A stretch of 64,000 nt of DNA from Bacteroidales bacterium (lineage in GTDB: Bacteria; Bacteroidota; Bacteroidia; Bacteroidales; Rikenellaceae): the NCBI GenBank assembly GCA_910574205.1, contig CAJSYJ010000001.1:1-64000 (forward strand), in the 5' to 3' direction. The first letter of the stretch is position 1, and each line of letters opens with the position of its first letter. Shown one piece after another: positions 1-8,244 of this stretch. Position numbers and translations under genes: made by a program. The notes below the pieces were generated by a model, which made no database searches, was not told the origin of the DNA, and was given only the letters and a program-made list of their open reading frames with translations.

Positions 1-147
1 GCTGCCGATGGACAATCATTTTAGCAAAACTACAAACAATTATCCACCCGATGGACATCTCTCTTACTAGAAAAAAGTGCCAATCGCTATTGACACTGCA
101 AAGGTAAGAGTGGGTATTGTTAGTTTACTTCGTTCATTTCATCAAGT

Positions 148-459
148 TTATATAGTTCTTCCTTTGAACTTTGCTTCTTTGCGCCTGTCCTCCACAACGG
201 AAACAATGCGCTGTACATCATCGGGACGGTAGTAGGTCTTGTGGCTTATCTGCGAGTAAGCCAGCGTCCCATTGTCCCGAAGGGTCTGCAACGTGCGTGG
301 GCTGATGTTGAGTATCCGGCACACGTCCTGATTGTCCATCCACTCGCCCATCTTCTTCTCTCCGTGCCGCCGGCAGATGGCATCCATGCGACTGACGAAA
401 CGGTCGAACTTGGCGACCATCGCCTCAAAGGTCTTTCTTTCAATTGATACGATTTCCAT
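148..459 (-). CDS. excisionase-like helix-turn-helix protein
   Basis: A 103-residue DNA-binding protein of the MerR-like/excisionase HTH type that is common in Bacteroides conjugative and mobilizable elements. The HTH spans roughly residues 38-75, with the segment MDNQDVCRILNISPRTLQ typical of HTH_17 proteins, followed by a basic wing and a Lys/Arg-rich tail. Family members help excision or regulate element genes. The frame is open 16 codons further upstream, but the start at 459 (MEIVSIERKTFEAM) gives the normal N-terminus for this family. No integrase adjoins it in the window; the truncated integrase lies 16 kb away, so this is one of several scattered parts of the element. The family call is good; the exact role is inferred. 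Confidence 0.75.
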   Translation of the reverse strand: MEIVSIERKTFEAMVAKFDRFVSRMDAICRRHGEKKMGEWMDNQDVCRILNISPRTLQTLRDNGTLAYSQISHKTYYRPDDVQRIVSVVEDRRKEAKFKGRTI

Positions 460-862
460 ATACATACTTTTTATTGTTACTGTTTCTTTTGCCGCAAAGG
501 AATACATAATCTGTTATCCGGCAATGGATTTCCCGGAAGTGGAAGCATGTGGCACAGGTTGGTAGAGGTTGGCACAGATTGGGGCTATATTCTTAATTCC
601 GGAAATCAGCAATGTGGCAAGAGTGAAAATAAGGGCTTAATTCAAACCTGACTGTAATCGCACCTTTGTTCTTCCGGCTATTCACGTCCGGCGAATCTGT
701 GAAGTCCTCACCAATATCTCTGTCATCATAAAGCAAAATCGCACAAAATTGCCTAACCGAATCCAAGTTGTTGACTGACTGTACTAAAACGTCTTACTTT
801 GCTTGCAACAATCGGTCGAGGTACTGACCAAGGCCACAGTAATAACTTAATCAACCTGTTTT
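460..862. other. intergenic region, no gene seen
   Basis: About 400 bp upstream of both the HTH gene (minus) and the DUF3408 gene (plus). No convincing coding frame is visible. The only notable structure is a run of 10-bp iterations at 551-582, listed separately. Promoters for the two flanking genes would be expected here, but I cannot place them firmly. Confidence 0.5.
551..582. repeat. three 10-bp iterations, GGcAcAGgTT
   Basis: Three consecutive units (GGCACAGGTT, GGTAGAGGTT, GGCACAGATT) followed by GG form a 10-bp periodic array, close to one helical turn, about 90 bp upstream of the HTH gene start. It could be an operator for the HTH protein or an iteron-like site of the element. No function is proven. 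Confidence 0.4.
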
Positions 863-1336
863 ATGACAATGAAAAGAGAACCAAGTATCAGTGAGCAGCA
901 GGCTCGTGAAATCGTGGAAAGAATGGGACGCAGGGAATCCCGCAGTGAGAAGTCTATGGACGATTTCTACCGGAACATCGGTCTGGAGCCGGAACATCTG
1001 GCACAACTCGTCAAGACCATCACGAAAAAAGCGGAAACAGCTACGGTGGATGAATCGTCAAGCGGAACGCCCGAAGAAGTGGCAGTGCCGCAGAAGCGTG
1101 TCAGCAGCAAACAACGCAGGCTGTCGCTGGACGAGTACCGTACCGCTTACCTGCAAGTTCCTAAGATAACCGACCGCAAGCCCGTGTTTGTCAGCGGCGA
1201 GGTGCGCGACAGTCTGGACAGGGTTGTCCGCTATTTCGGCAGTAGGGGCATGAGCGCATCGGGGATGGTAGAGAACCTCGCCCGCCTGCACCTTGAAACC
1301 TACCGGGAGGATATCGAGCAGTGGCGCAAACTCTGA
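863..1336 (+). CDS. DUF3408-family conjugal transfer-associated protein
   Basis: A 157-residue protein resembling the DUF3408 (TraB/TraC-like) family found in Bacteroides conjugative transposons. The first half is charged and low-complexity, ending in a basic stretch around residues 78-87. The C-terminal 60 residues hold the family's conserved block (VFVSGEVRDSLDRVVRYFG), which looks like a ribbon-helix-helix-like fold. In complete elements such genes lie beside a ParA-type ATPase and the tra operon. Here it stands alone just upstream of an oriT-like region and mobA, which supports the view that the element has been reduced by deletion. The start ATG at 863 is followed closely by a second in-frame ATG at 869. 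Its function in transfer is not established. Confidence 0.65.
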   Translation: MTMKREPSISEQQAREIVERMGRRESRSEKSMDDFYRNIGLEPEHLAQLVKTITKKAETATVDESSSGTPEEVAVPQKRVSSKQRRLSLDEYRTAYLQVPKITDRKPVFVSGEVRDSLDRVVRYFGSRGMSASGMVENLARLHLETYREDIEQWRKL

Positions 1337-1439
1337 GCGAATTACGGTAGAACCAATCAAGTCGGTGGATATACTCCATCGGCTTGACCGATATTCCAAA
1401 TGAGTTATTATACACACAAACCAATCCGACAGGCGGAGG

Positions 1440-1560
1440 ATTTTTGTGTCCTCAAAGACACAGCAAGGTATATTTTCAGTTACTCGAATGCTTCCGAGTA
1501 ACTGAAAATCCCAGCACTGCCGTGGGCAGAATTATCCTCCACAGTCGGATAATTTCGGGG
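1440..1560. other. putative oriT with three inverted repeats
   Basis: The stretch before mobA holds three inverted repeats: TGTGTC/GACACA at 1445-1450 and 1457-1462; a perfect 14-bp pair TTTTCAGTTACTCG/CGAGTAACTGAAAA at 1473-1486 and 1495-1508 with an 8-nt loop; and ATTATCC/GGATAAT at 1531-1537 and 1547-1553. Bacteroides mobilization regions typically place oriT with such repeats directly upstream of the accessory mobilization gene. The nic site cannot be named from sequence alone. Confidence 0.5.
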
Positions 1561-1616
1561 TTCCTTAATCAAAGATTAAACAATGGACAAGCCATAAAAT
1601 TAAAAGAATAAGAAGA

Positions 1617-2039
1617 ATGAAAAAGAAGAGCAAGTACGGGAGAAATCCCAAGTTGAATCCGAAGACGCACTGCGTGATGGTGCGCTTCGATGATGTGGAA
1701 TGGAACAAATTTCTCACGATGTACGAGGAATCACAGTTGTATGCGAAAGCCGTCTTTCTGAAGGCGCATTTCTTCGGGCAGAAGTTCAAGGTGCTGAAAG
1801 TGGACAAGACGCTGGTGGACTATACGACCAAGCTGTCCGACTTCCACGCCCAGTTCCGCGGTATAGGAACCAATTACAACCAAGTCGTGAAAGAATTGCG
1901 CATTCATTTCTTGGAGAAAAAGGCGATGGCGTTGCTCTACAAGCTGGAGAAACATACCATCGACCTTGTGAAACTGAGCCGGGAGATTGTGAAACTTTCA
2001 AGGGAGATGTATGCCAAATGGGAACAACAGAAGGAATAA
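1617..2039 (+). CDS. mobA: MobA-type relaxosome accessory protein
   Basis: A 140-residue basic protein of the MobA/MobC-like accessory family of Bacteroides mobilizable and conjugative elements. The N-terminus is Lys/Arg-rich. A ribbon-helix-helix-like segment follows (about residues 20-55, MVRFDDVEWNKFLTMYEE), then the family signature GTNYNQVVKELR around residue 84 and a helical, possibly coiled-coil tail. Such proteins bind oriT and help the relaxase nick. In intact elements the relaxase gene (mobB) starts within a few bases of the mobA stop; here the next 220 bp contain no relaxase and the next gene is an unrelated AraC regulator on the other strand. Transfer would therefore need a relaxase supplied in trans. 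Confidence 0.8.
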   Translation: MKKKSKYGRNPKLNPKTHCVMVRFDDVEWNKFLTMYEESQLYAKAVFLKAHFFGQKFKVLKVDKTLVDYTTKLSDFHAQFRGIGTNYNQVVKELRIHFLEKKAMALLYKLEKHTIDLVKLSREIVKLSREMYAKWEQQKE

Positions 2040-2174
2040 TTCCATAACAGACCAAGCGCCCGCGTAAGTGAGCGAAGTTCGTCAGACAGCTTCATTGCCG
2101 GCCATGCCATCATCAGACGTCTAAGATTATATGCAAAATGAAAACTGATGGAAAAGAATAAAAATATAACTCTT

Positions 2175-2231
2175 AATTAAGTAGGTATTTGATACAAATG
2201 ACTATAATTGGCGTTTAAATCCTACTTAATT
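2175..2231. repeat. 11-bp inverted repeat between mobA and AraC gene
   Basis: AATTAAGTAGG at 2175-2185 is matched by CCTACTTAATT at 2221-2231 (perfect, 35-nt loop). It lies where the missing relaxase gene should begin and beside the 3' end of the AraC gene. It may act as a terminator between the convergent genes or mark the junction where cargo DNA replaced the relaxase. Confidence 0.4.
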
Positions 2232-2264
2232 TTATTCAACTCTTGCATCAGAAAAAACATTATT

Positions 2265-3173
2265 CTAATTCAACGAACACCTGTATTCATTCGGTGCAAT
2301 GCCCGTAATCTTCTTGAACAACAGGCTGAAATATTGCACACTGTTATAGCCCAACTGCCTTGCAACGATGGCCGGAGTGTTTTCTGTTTTGAGCAACATC
2401 CTTTTAGCTGCTTCAAGCCGTTTCAGTTGGAAATATTCATCTAATGTTTTGCCGGTCTCGAATTTTAACAAATCGTTGAAATAAGGGACAGAAAGCCCCA
2501 GCCCTGTGGCGCAGTAGTCCGACGTCGGCAATATGGAGTCACGTAACCTGCCGGAAGCAATGTAGTTATCAAGCAGGTTTTCCAGCTCCTCAAGTACCGT
2601 TTTGTTCTTATTCTCGCGTGTTATGAACTGCCGCTCGTAGAAACGGGTGCAATAGTCCAGCATCAACTCGATATGCTGCGAGAGAATGGTCGCAGTGTGC
2701 GTGTCGATGGCGTGGTGCAGCTCCTCTTCAATATTTTCAAGACAGCATGTAATGGTTGCCGTTTCCCGCCCGGACAAATGCAATGCCTCTTCTTTGTTGT
2801 AAGAAAAGAACGTGTAATTCTTGATATGATTTTTCAGTGAGGTGCGATACAGCAAATCGGGATGAAACGCCAACAGCCACCCCTTGTCCGGCAGCACGCC
2901 AGCTTCACTCATGCGGAAAACTTCTCCGGGCTTGAGAAATACCATCGTGGCATTGGAGTAGTCGTAATATTTGCGGCCGCAGCAACAACAGCCGTCCGTA
3001 CATTCCTCGATGAGCAGCACGGCGTAAAACTCAAATTTCACAGCCTCCTGTTCCAAATCCGGATGTTCCAGATTGATGATGCTTGCCTGGGGATGCAGTG
3101 TCTTGCATCCCAAACGGCGGTTGCATTCGCATACGCTCTTTATGTCCAACGTATCTTTCATCTCCTCTTTCAT
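2265..3173 (-). CDS. AraC-family transcriptional regulator (second of a tandem pair)
   Basis: A 302-residue AraC-type regulator with a Cupin-like N-terminal sensor region (about 1-190) and a C-terminal double HTH domain (about 195-300) containing the typical pattern IVARQLGYNSVQYFSLLFKK. A CECNRR segment near residue 16 and a CCCCGRKYYDY segment near residue 60 make the N-terminus Cys-rich, so metal or redox sensing is conceivable but unproven. It is a paralogue of the upstream gene; both share the block RFYERQFITR. Only 8 bp separate the two genes, so they are probably co-transcribed from the promoter upstream of the first. The likely targets are the four shared operators in this block. Confidence 0.85.
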   Translation of the reverse strand: MKEEMKDTLDIKSVCECNRRLGCKTLHPQASIINLEHPDLEQEAVKFEFYAVLLIEECTDGCCCCGRKYYDYSNATMVFLKPGEVFRMSEAGVLPDKGWLLAFHPDLLYRTSLKNHIKNYTFFSYNKEEALHLSGRETATITCCLENIEEELHHAIDTHTATILSQHIELMLDYCTRFYERQFITRENKNKTVLEELENLLDNYIASGRLRDSILPTSDYCATGLGLSVPYFNDLLKFETGKTLDEYFQLKRLEAAKRMLLKTENTPAIVARQLGYNSVQYFSLLFKKITGIAPNEYRCSLN

Positions 3174-3181
3174 CTGCCCTT

Positions 3182-4087
3182 TCAGCTAATCATCCTTGCG
3201 CGGTATTCATTCGGTGTGCATCCTTCCCGTTTCTTGAACAGACGGCACAGGTGCTGCGGATATTGAAATCCCAATGTATATGCTATTTGACTTACAGTAT
3301 CTCGGGTGCCGACAATACGGTCTTTTGCTATTTCGATTACTTTCTCCTGAATATATTCCTGCGGCGTCTTACCGGTCTCTTTCTTTAGCATGTCTCCGAA
3401 ATAGTTGGGCGAGAGACATAATTTGTCGGCGAAATATTTCACAGAGGGAAGCCCGTCACGCTCGGCGGCAGGTCCCTCGAAATATTCATCCAGCAGATAT
3501 TCGAAACGGGTCAGTACATCTCGATTGCTTTTGCTGCGTGTGATAAACTGGCGTTCGTAGAAACGCATGCAGTAACCGAGCAGCAATTCGATATAAGTGG
3601 CAATCAGTTTTTTGCAGTGTTTGTCAATGCCATGCTCCAGTTCTTTCCGGATGATGTTCAGGCAGTCCAATATGATTGTCTGTTCCTCTTCGGATACGTG
3701 CAACGCTTCGTTGACCTCATACGAGAAAAATGTGTAGCTCTTTATCGTTTTACTCAATGATGTACCGCGAAGCAAGTCGGGGTGGAACAGGATTCCATAG
3801 GCATTTGTCTGAATGCTTGTGACCGTGGAAGTCGTTTCGGCCGTTTGTCCTGGGGCGAAACAGACAATGGTTCCTTCTTCGTAGTCGTACTTCTGGCGGC
3901 CGTACTTGATGTCGCAGGACTTTTCCAATTTCAGGAACAGGGCATATAGACCATAGTTCAAGCGTATAAAATCCACCCCGCGTGTCGCTTCATTGAGGTT
4001 GACCACGCTGACCAACGGGTGCAAGGTTTCGATACCATACAATTGATTGTACTGGTCCACATTATCTAAATTGAGTATTTTATCCAT
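3182..4087 (-). CDS. AraC-family transcriptional regulator (first of a tandem pair)
   Basis: A 301-residue AraC-type regulator. The N-terminal ligand-binding half (about 1-190) is followed by two HTH motifs (about 200-300), the second ending in QIAYTLGFQYPQHLCRLFKK, and the family end motif GCTPNEYR. It lies upstream of its paralogue (3173-2265) in the same direction and diverges from the flavodoxin-type gene at 4312. The 224-bp divergent region carries one copy of the shared operator facing each way, so this gene is likely autoregulated and controls the neighbouring redox and exporter genes. The inducing signal is unknown. Confidence 0.88.
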   Translation of the reverse strand: MDKILNLDNVDQYNQLYGIETLHPLVSVVNLNEATRGVDFIRLNYGLYALFLKLEKSCDIKYGRQKYDYEEGTIVCFAPGQTAETTSTVTSIQTNAYGILFHPDLLRGTSLSKTIKSYTFFSYEVNEALHVSEEEQTIILDCLNIIRKELEHGIDKHCKKLIATYIELLLGYCMRFYERQFITRSKSNRDVLTRFEYLLDEYFEGPAAERDGLPSVKYFADKLCLSPNYFGDMLKKETGKTPQEYIQEKVIEIAKDRIVGTRDTVSQIAYTLGFQYPQHLCRLFKKREGCTPNEYRARMIS

Positions 4088-4124
4088 ATCTCTGTATTTT
4101 CATTTTCTCTTTTCTTTCATTACA

Positions 4125-4191
4125 CAAAATTAGAGGATTATACGGATTTTACCATAACCTCAATTACGGATAATATAACCTCAGATACAGA
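4125..4191 (-). promoter_or_regulatory. operator and promoter of the AraC pair
   Basis: On the minus strand two half-sites ending in GAGGTTAT (4191-4175 and 4170-4154) are spaced 21 bp apart. The proximal one ends 22 bp from the first base of a -7 box TAATTTTG (4132-4125). The same geometry occurs at three plus-strand promoters, which points to autoregulation by one or both AraC proteins. Confidence 0.6.
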
Positions 4192-4216
4192 TTTTACACA
4201 TTCTCCCCGGAAATTA

Positions 4217-4281
4217 TGTAATTGGGGTTATAATATCTGTAATTCATCTACCGTCCTGTCTTATGGTTCCCGCTATTTTTG
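4217..4281 (+). promoter_or_regulatory. AraC-type operator and promoter of the flavodoxin-MATE operon
   Basis: Half-sites TGTAATTGGGGTTAT (4217) and TGTAATTCATCTACC (4238) are 21 bp apart. The second ends at 4252, 22 bp before the -7 box TATTTTTG at 4274-4281. Near-identical copies at 8131 and 9390 have the same spacing. The operator occupies the -33 position, which is typical of activator-dependent promoters. Confidence 0.65.
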
Positions 4282-4311
4282 CACTTAAAAAAACAAATGA
4301 ACATATAAACC

Positions 4312-4851
4312 ATGTCGAAAAATATTCTTATTTTATCGTCCAGCCCCCGTCGTGGCGGCAATTCGGACACGCTTTGCGATGAGTTCATGCGCGGAGCCAT
4401 AGAGAGTGGAAATCATGTAGAGAAGATTTTCCTGCGAGACAAGGACATACATCCCTGCATGGGGTGCAGTGTATGCAGCCAGTACAAGAAACCCTGTCCG
4501 CAGAAAGACGATGCGGCGGAAGTAATTGAGAAGATGCTTGCTGCGGATATCATCGTAATGGGGACACCGGTCTATTTCTATGCCATGAGCGCACAGATGA
4601 AAATGATGATAGACCGTTGTTGCGGACCTTATACCGAGATGAGAAACAAGGAGTTTTATTTTATAGCCACAGCCGCCGAAGAAGATGAAACGATTATGGA
4701 ACGTATTGTTGCCAATTTCATGGGATTCCTTGACTGTCTGGAAAATCCGATGGTGAAGGGGACCCTGTTTTGCGGCGGCGTATGGCATGTGGGAGAAATC
4801 AAAGGAAACCCGAAATTGCAGGAGGCATACGAAATGGGGAAACTGGTATAA
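4312..4851 (+). CDS. flavodoxin-fold NAD(P)H-dependent oxidoreductase
   Basis: A 179-residue protein of the NADPH-dependent FMN reductase/flavodoxin_2 type. The N-terminal phosphate-binding loop ILSSSPRRGGNSDTL (about residues 6-20) and the central TPVYFYAMSAQMKMMIDR segment are characteristic. A Cys cluster CMGCSVCSQYKKPCP (about 57-71) resembles iron-sulfur flavoproteins, although the number of ligands is short of certain. It is the first gene of an operon with the acetyltransferase (16-bp gap), DUF418 and MATE genes, downstream of the shared AraC operator. It probably reduces a small electrophile or quinone in the cytoplasm; the substrate is unknown. A second flavodoxin-type gene under the same operator lies at 9503. 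Confidence 0.8.
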   Translation: MSKNILILSSSPRRGGNSDTLCDEFMRGAIESGNHVEKIFLRDKDIHPCMGCSVCSQYKKPCPQKDDAAEVIEKMLAADIIVMGTPVYFYAMSAQMKMMIDRCCGPYTEMRNKEFYFIATAAEEDETIMERIVANFMGFLDCLENPMVKGTLFCGGVWHVGEIKGNPKLQEAYEMGKLV

Positions 4852-4866
4852 GGAAAGGAGCGGATT

Positions 4867-5445
4867 ATGACACTGGACGAATTTCTGAATCATATCGAGG
4901 CCGGCGGTGCGCTCAATACGCCGGAAATTTACCGGCTGATGGATGAAATGAGCGACGCAGCCCGGCGCATCACCTGCGAGATAAACAACTCGTATCATTC
5001 ACAGGAGGAGTTGCATGTATTGATGTCACGCCTGCTCGGCAAACCCGTGGAGGAAACATTCAAGATGTTTCCTCCGTTCTACACCGATTTCGGCAAGAAT
5101 ATCACCATCGGGCGCAATGTCTTCATCAACGCCTGTTGCCATTTTCAGGATCATGGCGGCGTGACATTGGGCGACGGTTGTCTCATCGGGCATAATGTGG
5201 TGTTCGCCACGCTCAACCACGGCACAGCTCCCGAAGACCGGGGGGCGATGTATCCGGCCCCTATCCGTTTAGGCAAAAACGTGTGGGTCGGTTCCAACTC
5301 TACCATCCTGCGGGGTGTGACCGTGGGTGATAACGCCATTATCGCTGCCGGGTCGGTAGTGACGAAAGACGTGGCGGCCAACACGGTTGTAGGAGGCGTA
5401 CCGGCAAAGTCTATCCGAAATATTGACAGGAATGAAAAGCAATAG
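4867..5445 (+). CDS. maltose/galactoside O-acetyltransferase-like hexapeptide protein
   Basis: A 192-residue acetyltransferase of the left-handed beta-helix (Maa/LacA/NodL) type. The N-terminal helical mac domain covers about residues 1-60. Hexapeptide repeats follow, with NVFINACCHFQDHGGVTLGD and the acyl-transfer signature VWVGSNSTILRGVTVGDNAIIAAGS near residues 139-167 (shown in overlapping parts: VWVGSNSTILRGVTVG, IIAAGSVVTKD). The family transfers acetyl from acetyl-CoA to sugar hydroxyls. It is co-directional with the flavodoxin gene upstream and sits 3 bp before the DUF418 gene, so translation may be coupled. In this setting it may modify a small molecule that is then exported; that is inference. 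Confidence 0.85.
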   Translation: MTLDEFLNHIEAGGALNTPEIYRLMDEMSDAARRITCEINNSYHSQEELHVLMSRLLGKPVEETFKMFPPFYTDFGKNITIGRNVFINACCHFQDHGGVTLGDGCLIGHNVVFATLNHGTAPEDRGAMYPAPIRLGKNVWVGSNSTILRGVTVGDNAIIAAGSVVTKDVAANTVVGGVPAKSIRNIDRNEKQ

Positions 5446-5448
5446 TTT

Positions 5449-6699
5449 ATGGAACCGGAATCAGTAACCAACCATACAGCCATCCCTATCAGTTCATCCG
5501 AGCGGTACGCCATACTGGACGTGCTGCGCGGATTGGCCCTGTTGGGTATCGCGCTGGCCAACTTCCCTGAGTTTTCGTTGTATTCCTTTCTTCCGGTTGA
5601 AGCTGCGGGTGCCATGCCTACGGCTGGAATCGACCGTATCGTGCGTTACCTGCAATACATCTTTATCGACGGCAAATTTTACACGATATTCTCGCTGCTG
5701 TTCGGTATCGGTTTCTCCATCATCATTACCAATGCGGCAAGAAAGGGTGCCAACGGTTTCCGCATCTTCTATAGGCGCATGTTTGTCTTGATGCTGATAG
5801 GATTTCTGCACCTGATGTTTCTTTGGAGCGGCGATATACTGATGTTGTACGCCTTGCTCGGTATGCTGCTGCCATTGTTCCGCAATCTTCCCAACCGGGC
5901 GTTGCTGGTGTGGGCATTCGTTTTGATGGCGATACCTGTAGTTGTGGATTTTGCCGTGGAATTGTCCGGTATATACCCGTCGGCATCAGTGGTGGAACTT
6001 CAACAATTCTATTGTAACAGATACGGCATTACGGACGAGAACTTCGCCTATTGGCTGCGCGATGCGAAACATTATAGCGGAACCTTCGAGTTTTTGATAC
6101 AAGGGGCGCTGGTACGTGTCCAGGAATTTATCGACGGGAACCGTTACTTCAAAGTGATGGGACTGTTCCTGTTGGGCTTTTGCATCGGGCGTAATCGCCT
6201 CTATGCCAATTTGTCCGACCTCGTGCCGCAACTGAAACGCATCGCCTGTTACGGATTCATTGTCGGGTTGCCGCTGTCGTTCATCTATGCGTGGAGTGCT
6301 ATGAACGGTCGCCCGTGGGGATGGGGCACGCACGCCGTACTCTATTTCACCAGCGTTTTTCCGCTGGGTTTCGCCTATGTGGCCGGTATATGCCTTTGTT
6401 ACCTCCGGCGTCCGCAATGGAAAGGTTTCCGTTTCTCCGCCATGTCGGGACGCATGGCACTTACCAATTACATCGGTCAATCGGTATTCGGGATGTTGCT
6501 TTTCTACGGCATCGGTTTTGGTTTTGGTGCCGGTGTGGGATTAGTTTACGTAGTTCTGATTGCTGCCGGAGCATGGATTGTGCAGGCGCTGTTCAGCAGT
6601 GTCTGGTTGCACTTATGTCAATTCGGTCCGTTGGAATGGATTTGGCGGATGTTCACTTACGGAAAGGTGTTCAAACTCATCAAAGAACGGAACGGATGA
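5449..6699 (+). CDS. DUF418/YeiB-family membrane protein
   Basis: A 416-residue polytopic membrane protein. The N-terminal ILDVLRGLALLGIALANFP motif (about residues 22-40) and the C-terminal block MALTNYIGQSVFG are hallmarks of DUF418 proteins (YeiB-like), which have about 8-10 transmembrane helices and resemble acyltransferase-3 membrane proteins. Biochemical function is not established for the family. It follows the acetyltransferase gene after 3 bp and overlaps the MATE gene by ATGA, a sign of translational coupling. The pairing with a soluble acetyltransferase and an exporter suggests modification and export of one compound, but this is a contextual guess. Confidence 0.85.
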   Translation: MEPESVTNHTAIPISSSERYAILDVLRGLALLGIALANFPEFSLYSFLPVEAAGAMPTAGIDRIVRYLQYIFIDGKFYTIFSLLFGIGFSIIITNAARKGANGFRIFYRRMFVLMLIGFLHLMFLWSGDILMLYALLGMLLPLFRNLPNRALLVWAFVLMAIPVVVDFAVELSGIYPSASVVELQQFYCNRYGITDENFAYWLRDAKHYSGTFEFLIQGALVRVQEFIDGNRYFKVMGLFLLGFCIGRNRLYANLSDLVPQLKRIACYGFIVGLPLSFIYAWSAMNGRPWGWGTHAVLYFTSVFPLGFAYVAGICLCYLRRPQWKGFRFSAMSGRMALTNYIGQSVFGMLLFYGIGFGFGAGVGLVYVVLIAAGAWIVQALFSSVWLHLCQFGPLEWIWRMFTYGKVFKLIKERNG

Positions 6700-8117
6700 C
6701 GGCACAGGCTGACAAAACAAACGCCCTGCTTGCGTCAATCCGTGACGGTAAACCGATGACGTTGCGGCAACGGCTACGCCTGACCGTGCTGCTCAGCGTT
6801 CCTGCTGTCATCGTACAACTTTCTTCCATTGTCATGCAGTATATCGATGCGGCGATGGTGGGACACCTCGGAGCCGAGGCTTCGGCTTCCATCGGACTGG
6901 TATCGACGACCACATGGCTCTTTTGGGGGCTATGTGTGGCGGCTGCCACCGGATTCTCCGTACAAGTAGCGCACAGAATCGGAGCGGGCGACATGCAGGG
7001 AGCACGTGCCGTATTGCGGCAATCATTGACCGCCACACTTGTTTTCAGCCTGTTATTAGCCGTACTTGGTGCAGCAATCAGCGGTATGCTTCCCGGTTGG
7101 TTGGGAGGTGATATTTCCATTCGCCATGATGCGTCGCTCTACTTCTTTATCTTTTCGCTCTTCCTTCCTGCCTTGCAGATGAATTTCCTTGCAGGCGGCA
7201 TGTTGCGTTGCAGCGGCAACATGTACGTGCCGAGTCTGGCAGGTGTGGCAATGTGCATACTGGATGTCGTTTTCAATTTTTTTCTGATTTTCCCTTCACG
7301 CGAATGGCACGTGGCAGGAGGCTCTTTCACGATGCCGGGTGCCGGATTGGGAGTGGAAGGTGCGGCGTTGGGTACGGCTGCTGCCGAAGCGGTGGTTGCC
7401 GGGATATTGCTGCGGTATCTTTGGATGCGTTCCGATGAATTGAAACTGACGGGAGAGCAAGGGAGTTTCCGGCCGAGAACAGCGACCTTGAAAAAGGCTA
7501 TACATATCGGTCTTCCGATGGGTATAGAGCATATCGTCATTTGCGGTGCGCAAATCATGACGACGGTTATCGTGGCACCGTTAGGTGTCTTCGCCATCGC
7601 TGCCAACTCGTTTGCCATCACCGCCGAGAGCCTTTGCTATATGCCCGGTTACGGGATTGCGGATGCTGCCACGACGCTGATCGGGCAAAGTATCGGTGCC
7701 GGCCGCTGGAAGCTAACACGCAGTTTCGCCCGCATCACCGTATTTATGGGAATGGGTATTATGGGATTGATGGGCGTACTCATGTATCTGTTCGCGCCCC
7801 AGATTATCGGATTGATGACACCCGTTGGGGAAATCCGGGAATTGGGCGTGATGGCCTTGCGCATCGAGGCGTTCGCCGAGCCGATGTTCGCGGCTTCGAT
7901 TGTCGCTTACGGGGTCTTTGTCGGGGCGGCTGACACGCTTGTTCCATGCCTGATGAATTTTTTCAGCATCTGGGCGGTGCGTCTGTCATTGGCCGCGATG
8001 CTCGCTCCTACGTTGGGTCTGAAAGGCGTATGGATTGCCATGTGCGTCGAGTTGTGTTTCCGGGGCATGATTTTCCTTGTCCGCCTAAAACGGGAACGGT
8101 GGATGAAAAAGGTATGA
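6696..8117 (+). CDS. MATE-family efflux transporter
   Basis: A 473-residue inner-membrane exporter of the MATE family, with about 12 predicted hydrophobic helices in two homologous halves. The first half begins after an approximately 35-residue cytoplasmic tail and contains AMVGHLGAEASASIGL (about 57-72). The second half contains LGVFAIAANSFAITAESL and GQSIGAGRW. MATE proteins use Na+ or H+ gradients to expel organic cations and drugs. The ATG at 6696 overlaps the DUF418 stop codon (ATGA), which fixes the start although the frame is open much further upstream. It is the last gene of the first AraC-controlled operon; the next operator starts 14 bp after its stop. Confidence 0.9.
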   Translation: MTAQADKTNALLASIRDGKPMTLRQRLRLTVLLSVPAVIVQLSSIVMQYIDAAMVGHLGAEASASIGLVSTTTWLFWGLCVAAATGFSVQVAHRIGAGDMQGARAVLRQSLTATLVFSLLLAVLGAAISGMLPGWLGGDISIRHDASLYFFIFSLFLPALQMNFLAGGMLRCSGNMYVPSLAGVAMCILDVVFNFFLIFPSREWHVAGGSFTMPGAGLGVEGAALGTAAAEAVVAGILLRYLWMRSDELKLTGEQGSFRPRTATLKKAIHIGLPMGIEHIVICGAQIMTTVIVAPLGVFAIAANSFAITAESLCYMPGYGIADAATTLIGQSIGAGRWKLTRSFARITVFMGMGIMGLMGVLMYLFAPQIIGLMTPVGEIRELGVMALRIEAFAEPMFAASIVAYGVFVGAADTLVPCLMNFFSIWAVRLSLAAMLAPTLGLKGVWIAMCVELCFRGMIFLVRLKRERWMKKV

Positions 8118-8130
8118 AACGACCGGCTTC

Positions 8131-8195
8131 TGTAATTGGGGTTATAACATCTGTAATCCATCTACCAAGCCTCTCTGTAATCTCCTGTAACTTTG
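8131..8195 (+). promoter_or_regulatory. AraC-type operator and promoter of the hydrolase gene
   Basis: Half-sites at 8131 (TGTAATTGGGGTTAT) and 8152 (TGTAATCCATCTACC), 21 bp apart. The site ends at 8166, 22 bp before the -7 box TAACTTTG at 8188-8195, matching the copies at 4217 and 9390. Confidence 0.65.
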
Positions 8196-8244
8196 CAAAG
8201 AAAAAAGAGAACAAGAAACAATAAACATCAAAATCACAGCGATT

